Below, piece after piece: positions 7,861 through 11,687 of a stretch of 11,687 bases of DNA. The notes under the pieces are model-generated. The model searched no databases, was not told where the DNA came from, and saw nothing but the letters and a program-made list of their open reading frames with translations. Position 1 is the first letter of the stretch. Each line of letters starts with the position of its first letter. A program made the position numbers and the translations under genes. This DNA comes from Zancudomyces culisetae (lineage: Eukaryota; Kickxellomycota; Harpellomycetes; Harpellales; Legeriomycetaceae). The stretch covers positions 1 through 11,687 of the forward strand of contig LSSK01000983.1 of assembly GCA_001969505.1 (NCBI GenBank), written 5' to 3'.

Positions 7861-7861
7861 A
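7856..7861 (+). terminator. AATAAA overlapping the peptidase stop codon
   Basis: AATAAA runs from the last sense codon (GAA) through TAA into the next base. It is followed by a T-rich then CT-rich stretch. Another AATAAA is at 8188-8193. Which one directs 3'-end formation cannot be told from sequence. Confidence 0.35.
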
Positions 7862-9076
7862 TTTATGATGTTTTTTTCCCCTCCAAGAAATATACTTCTA
7901 TAACCACTATTTTCTTGTTTTAGATTTTGGAAATCATCACAGTAAACATAATTCTCAGCTTACTCCTACTCTGGTGTTTATATTTTGTTGGGCTATGAAT
8001 TTGGGTCACAGGACGAGTGCTGTGCTATCTAAAACTTTATTTACTTGTTATCCCATTATTAATTGAAATAATGTTGGGAAACTGGTATGTATGTATGTGT
8101 TAAACCAGACATAAACAAACTTTGTGTCGAGTAAAGTGCTGGTTGAGGGATAAACAGGCTCAATTGCAATTTCAAAAGAAATACAAAAATAAAAACCATC
8201 ATAACAGTAGTTGGGTTTGTATCAAACCATATACTGGTCGCATGATTTTCATGAGGACCAAGAGTTGAGTCTTTTTTTTTGTTTATATTTTATTTTTCGA
8301 GTATTGTTCGCTTTGTGTGGGGAGGGAGAGGTTTGTATTTGATAATAATTATGCATTTGATGTCGAATAATGGGTTTGAAAAATACAGCAAGAGTCTTGG
8401 CAAAGTGGTGGAATTTGTATTAAAAATTCCTATATTCGCCACATATAAATCTTGAGGGGGAGGAAAAGGTAACGGATAAAGAAATGGTATATTTCGGATA
8501 TACTGCTTCTTAAAAACTTGCATAGTTTGAAATCTCAAACTCGAGAATATTTTAAGGAGGCAAATTAAAAGTTAGAGATAAATAATGGAATTAATAGGAA
8601 CAAAATAATTGCTTAAGGTATTGAACAAAGTGTTTGAATCATTACTAAGGTGATAAACGAAAAAAAAATTTTATTGCCAGTTGTCACTTTAATGCGTTTA
8701 AATCTAGCTAATGTAGATATTTTAGTGGTCTTTAATCAACGTAACAAAGAGTATAATCTGCAAAACAAATAATAAACAAAGTGATTTTCATGGATTAAAA
8801 ATTTTTTTCTCAAACAAAGCAAAGCAAATTAAAAAAATAAAAAAAGTGCTAGGTATTAGAGTAATATGTACTAAGATTTAAACCAAAGCAACTAGCGTCG
8901 AATAGCAAAAAAAAAATAAGCGATAATGATTTTAATTTGAAAAACTGAAAAGTAAACAAATACGAAAAAGAAACGTAGAGAAGGAAAAAAAGTCTAGTGA
9001 CGAAGAAAAAAAAAATTTTTTTTTGTATTAGCCGAATTGATATATCTATGTGGATAAACAAAAGGTAAAGGGGGAA
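7862..9076. other. Spacer between the peptidase gene and EPL1
   Basis: Contains the 3' region of the peptidase gene, a (TATG)3 micro-repeat at 8086-8097, a G-rich patch GTGGGGAGGGAGAGG near 8317, and increasingly A-rich sequence on the plus strand from about 8530. Minus-strand frames at 8290-8538 and 8849-9118 are readings of these purine-rich runs and look like no protein. No tRNA or other RNA recognised. Confidence 0.55.
9006..9024. repeat. A10-T9 homopolymer inverted repeat
   Basis: Ten A (9006-9015) followed directly by nine T (9016-9024). Poly(dA:dT) of this kind is a typical nucleosome-excluding promoter element; here it lies about 265 bp before the EPL1 start. Confidence 0.6.
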
Positions 9077-9091
9077 ACGCGAAAACACGTG
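9077..9091 (+). promoter_or_regulatory. Swi4-type CGCGAAAA box next to a CACGTG E-box
   Basis: ACGCGAAAA (9077-9085) contains CGCGAAA, which fits the CNCGAAA form of the SBF/SCB site, and also the ACGCG half of an MBF site. CACGTG (9086-9091), the palindromic E-box bound by bHLH factors such as Cbf1, follows with no gap. Located about 200 bp upstream of EPL1. Factor identity is inferred from yeast knowledge. Confidence 0.4.
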
Positions 9092-9133
9092 AAAGTTTGA
9101 AAAAAACATGAAAAACATTTTTTTGTGAACCAG

Positions 9134-9221
9134 ATGAAAACAGATGAAAGTAGATAATCTATATTTGAACCCTATCTTTTACTGTAGAGAAAAGCTTCAG
9201 AGCCAGAATATAAAACAGTAA
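9134..9221 (+). promoter_or_regulatory. Short upstream ORFs before EPL1 (conditional)
   Basis: ATG at 9134 gives seven codons to TAA 9157; ATG at 9144 gives 25 codons to TAA 9221. They matter only if some transcripts start upstream of 9134. If the TATA at 9209 sets the start site they are outside the mRNA. Confidence 0.2.
9209..9215 (+). promoter_or_regulatory. TATA box of EPL1
   Basis: TATAAAA 77 bp before the ATG. A start site 25-50 bp downstream would leave a very short leader that falls in or after the ACGCGT palindrome. Confidence 0.45.
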
Positions 9222-9239
9222 AAGACAGCGTGACAAGAA

Positions 9240-9255
9240 ACGCGTATATACGCGT
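9240..9255. promoter_or_regulatory. Perfect 16-bp palindrome of two ACGCGT (MCB) boxes
   Basis: ACGCGTATATACGCGT is its own reverse complement. It holds two MluI cell-cycle boxes, ACGCGT, starting at 9240 and 9250, exactly 10 bp or one helical turn apart, and an AACGC half-site follows at 9259. In fungi ACGCGT is bound by MBF (Mbp1-Swi6), the G1/S regulator. It lies 31-46 bp before the EPL1 ATG. As RNA it could also form a 6-bp hairpin. Confidence 0.6.
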
Positions 9256-9285
9256 AAAAACGCAACACTAAAATTAAACCAGAGG

Positions 9286-11634
9286 ATGGTAGGGGCGCAA
9301 AGATTTAGAGCCAGGAAGGTGGACCTAAAAAGGCCACTTCCCATATACCTAGCATCAGACCTAACTGATTTAGAACGAGAGGAGATCAATAGAACCATAG
9401 ATATAGAAACAGGAGTCGAAAAAGAGGAAGAAAATGAACATCATCTACAAGCAGCGATTTCGGCAACACAGGCCATGCTAACGGGGCGTGGGTACAAAAA
9501 GGAGCAGGAACCAAAGGAATCTACGGAGGTCGAGGAAGAGGGAAAAGTCGAAGATGAGGCTGCTACAAAAAAACAAGAGGCTGGGATTGGAGTGATTCCT
9601 ACGCCCAAGACGCGAATCGACCTGGCCATACGACAGAAATGGTACAGTAGGAAATACGAACCACCCAAAGGGTTGATTCGGTATTCTGGAGTTGCAGATG
9701 AGGACGTTTTGGGTACGCAGTATTGTATGGATGAGGAAGATGAAGCCTGGCTAGCAGATTTTAATGAGAAATTGCAGGCGGAAATTGAAAAGAAATTAAA
9801 AGAAGGCAACATAAAAGAAGAGGTAGATGAGGGTATATCGGGTAAAAAAGAGGATGGGTTGGGTGGTGCGGTGGAGGAGGATGGAAAAAAGAAGCGCAAA
9901 AAGAAAAAGAAAGAAACAGTGGATTTAGGACGAGAGGTGATTGAGAAACTAAGGGCTAGACAACTGAGCGAAGAACGATTTGAAATGCTAATGGACCAAT
10001 TGGAAACGGCTACTGAAAGGATGGACTTTTTGAAATACCCAGGGAGCGAGGATAAGGAGGTACCAATACCAACACTAGAAAAGATACAAGAATATGCACG
10101 AGGCAGAGGGATGATAGTCAATTCAGAGGCAGCAGAGGTCTTTGAACTCTGGAAACATCGCAAGCAAAGGTTAATTATGGAAAGCAAAGGTCGAGATACG
10201 ATGATAATGGCACGACTAAAGACTAGCGGTAGCGATAAGGATGAACAAAGCCAACAGCAACAGGGAGATAGGCAGTCTCTAGAGGGCGGGAGTGGAGCGG
10301 TGGTGTTGTACGATTCCGCAAACAATCCGTATATATGTTTCCGAAAGCGCGAGGTGCGGCAGATTCGAAAGACCAGAAAAGCACAGGACACAAACCGGCT
10401 GATAGAACTAATTCAAAAACTACAGGTTAATTTGGTATGCGCAGCACAGATTCTCGACAAGACAGTTATGCGTGAAAAGAAGAAGTTGGAGGTTTTGAAG
10501 ATGGGCAAAAAAGTGGTGGAGCAGCGAGATTTGGTGCTGGCGATGAAACGGCATTTGGGTCTATTGAACAAGGACGAAGGAAATATTAAGGAACTGTTCA
10601 GTATTTCTGCAAGCAGCATTAAGAAGCGGCTACTGTATCAACAAAGCCAGCAACAACAACAGCAACACGGCCAATTGAGCAATGGGATATCGGCTGCAGG
10701 ATTATTGGGAGATAAAAAGAGCCAGCAAGCAGCTAATAAACATAAGGGCATGTTGGCGTCTGGTGTTGGGATGGCAGGATCTGGATCTGGTGTAGGAGTG
10801 GGAGCAGGCTCATTGGCAGAACACAGTGGCACCAAGCGAGCGATGGATCAGCTTATTCAGGTTCCAATATACTCAATACCAAAGCCTTATAGAGAGAGTA
10901 TAGAGCGACTCAAAAACAAAATCAAGCGGAGAATTGAAAGTACCAAAAACTATGTTGAGCTTTTGCCCTCGGCCTATTACTACCACTATGGAGGCAAAAT
11001 TGGATATCCATACCGCAGCTCTGGTACTGACATGGTTGATGGTAATGGTGGCAATAACAATTATGCGGGTAGTGGGAATGGCAGTGATGGTGCTGGTGTA
11101 ATTCTGGATTCAATGTCGGTGGCTATTGCAAATAAAAAAATTAAAAGGGACTACAGGTTTAGAGCTGGAAGGTTTGGAAGGTTCTATTACTATCCCAACG
11201 GCAACTCTGATGATTTTTTGGACCAGCATATGGGAAATTCTGATGGTGTCTATAAAAATGATGATTTGGTTGTGAAAAGCGACAATGGTGGATTTGAGAG
11301 GAGAAGTCCTGATGTCCAAAAAATTGACAACTTGGGGTATCTGTCAAATCAGCTGAAAATTCATTTTTCAAGTAATTATTACAACACTACACTGAATGGT
11401 AATGCTAACGGGAGTGGAAATGGAAATGTAAATGGAAATGGAAACAGTAATAGTAATAGTAATTATAACAAATTAAGAGAAGTGTATTTAAACAAGTTGA
11501 ATGCAAATAGTAATAACATTGATACTAGTGGTGGTTTAAATAGTAATAACAATAACAATAGCAATGACAATAATAATAGTATAGATTTAATAGATTATGC
11601 AAGACTTCCAAATTTATCAAATTATTTCAACTAG
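9286..11634 (+). CDS. EPL1: Enhancer-of-polycomb-like protein, NuA4 acetyltransferase subunit
   Basis: 782 residues, intronless. The N-terminus (RFRARKVDLKRPLPIYLASD, then IDIETGVEKEEENEHHLQAAI) starts the EPcA domain. It continues with IPTP at 104-107, KGLIRYSG, GTQYCMDEEDEAWL (143-156), LSEERFEML (227-235), ELWKHRKQRL and the signature PYICFRKREVRQIRKTRKAQ (348-367), ending near 430 with VEQRDLVLAMKRHLGL. In yeast this region holds Esa1, Yng2 and Eaf6 in piccolo NuA4, which acetylates histones H4 and H2A in nucleosomes. Two charged stretches interrupt it, about 68-103 and 160-225, the latter with KKKRKKKKK (201-209), a possible nuclear localisation signal. Beyond 450 come poly-Q, Gly-rich and Asn/Ser-rich low complexity, with YRFRAGRFGRF (623-633). 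ATG 9286 has A at -3 and begins directly at the conserved motif. Tandem with the peptidase gene, not an operon. Confidence 0.95.
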   Translation: MVGAQRFRARKVDLKRPLPIYLASDLTDLEREEINRTIDIETGVEKEEENEHHLQAAISATQAMLTGRGYKKEQEPKESTEVEEEGKVEDEAATKKQEAGIGVIPTPKTRIDLAIRQKWYSRKYEPPKGLIRYSGVADEDVLGTQYCMDEEDEAWLADFNEKLQAEIEKKLKEGNIKEEVDEGISGKKEDGLGGAVEEDGKKKRKKKKKETVDLGREVIEKLRARQLSEERFEMLMDQLETATERMDFLKYPGSEDKEVPIPTLEKIQEYARGRGMIVNSEAAEVFELWKHRKQRLIMESKGRDTMIMARLKTSGSDKDEQSQQQQGDRQSLEGGSGAVVLYDSANNPYICFRKREVRQIRKTRKAQDTNRLIELIQKLQVNLVCAAQILDKTVMREKKKLEVLKMGKKVVEQRDLVLAMKRHLGLLNKDEGNIKELFSISASSIKKRLLYQQSQQQQQQHGQLSNGISAAGLLGDKKSQQAANKHKGMLASGVGMAGSGSGVGVGAGSLAEHSGTKRAMDQLIQVPIYSIPKPYRESIERLKNKIKRRIESTKNYVELLPSAYYYHYGGKIGYPYRSSGTDMVDGNGGNNNYAGSGNGSDGAGVILDSMSVAIANKKIKRDYRFRAGRFGRFYYYPNGNSDDFLDQHMGNSDGVYKNDDLVVKSDNGGFERRSPDVQKIDNLGYLSNQLKIHFSSNYYNTTLNGNANGSGNGNVNGNGNSNSNSNYNKLREVYLNKLNANSNNIDTSGGLNSNNNNNSNDNNNSIDLIDYARLPNLSNYFN
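10639..10665 (+). repeat. Poly-Gln codon run in EPL1
   Basis: Encodes residues 452-460, QQSQQQQQQ, mostly CAA/CAG. Typical hypervariable low-complexity tract placed just after the EPcA domain. Confidence 0.8.
11395..11463 (+). repeat. Asn/Gly/Ser codon repeat in the EPL1 tail
   Basis: Alternating AAT-GGA and AGT-AAT codons encode residues 704-726, reading NG/SN dipeptides. A hexanucleotide coding microsatellite, likely to vary in length between strains. Confidence 0.8.
11539..11580 (+). repeat. Asn-rich codon repeat near the EPL1 C-terminus
   Basis: AAT/AAC-rich trinucleotide run for residues 752-765 (NSNNNNNSND then NNNS). It is followed by a less repetitive end, IDLIDYARLPNLSNYFN. Confidence 0.75.
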
Positions 11635-11643
11635 CACTTAGTC

Positions 11644-11653
11644 AATAAATAAA
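11644..11653 (+). terminator. Overlapping AATAAA signals after EPL1
   Basis: AATAAATAAA holds two overlapping AATAAA hexamers, 10 and 14 bases after the stop codon, in an A-rich tail. Probable poly(A) positioning element; the cleavage site lies further on, perhaps outside the window. Confidence 0.5.
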
Positions 11654-11687
11654 CAAAATAAAACACAACAAACCCAACTTCCTCCCC

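Noticed and set aside
9441-10391. 316-codon open frame on the minus strand
   Set aside because: It is antisense to the conserved EPcA region of EPL1 and reads as Ser/Phe/Cys-rich text from purine-rich coding DNA. No motif.

Overview
The window looks like nuclear DNA of a fungus. Three protein genes can be recognised by reading the frames: the 5' end of a TUP1-type corepressor gene (minus strand, runs off the left edge), a secreted M28 metallopeptidase of the carboxypeptidase Q type (plus strand, complete), and EPL1, the Enhancer-of-polycomb-like subunit of the NuA4 acetyltransferase (plus strand, complete). Tup1 and Epl1 are eukaryotic chromatin proteins. The one visible intron is short (about 60-63 nt, GTAAGT donor), both complete genes are intronless, and AATAAA signals follow the stops. 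CTG codons fall at Leu-type positions, which argues against a CUG-Ser yeast. The branch site is a loose GCTGAT, not TACTAAC, and the Epl1 N-terminus and animal-like peptidase do not look Saccharomyces-like. An intron-poor, AT-rich, possibly early-diverging fungus is my best guess, but the placement is weak.

Layout. 1-744 (minus): TUP1, two exons, with the tetramerisation coiled coil and a Gly-rich linker present and the WD40 propeller outside the window. Two tiny upstream ORFs and a compound hexamer repeat containing TATA-like motifs lie just before its start. 745-6402: about 5.7 kb with no convincing gene, a very large divergent spacer for such a compact gene style. It holds AT-rich stretches, pyrimidine tracts (two meet the G-quadruplex rule on the TUP1-sense strand), several hairpins and a GC-richer island at 5221-5460. 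6203-6210 is a clear TATA box for the peptidase gene at 6403-7860. 7861-9285 is a 1.4 kb spacer that becomes purine-rich toward EPL1 and carries a CGCGAAAA/CACGTG cluster, a TATA box and a perfect 16-bp palindrome built from two ACGCGT boxes. 9286-11634 is EPL1, and 11635-11687 is its 3' end with overlapping AATAAA signals.

The genes do not form a pathway. TUP1 (repression) and EPL1 (histone acetylation) both act on chromatin, but they are 8.5 kb apart and nothing shows co-regulation. The peptidase is an ordinary secretory or vacuolar-type enzyme between them. I found no CRISPR array, transposase, rRNA or convincing tRNA. I did not find a clearly new biological system. The best leads are the ACGCGT palindrome at EPL1, the TUP1 leader and splice site, the G-quadruplex motifs, and the GC-rich island in the gene-free spacer.
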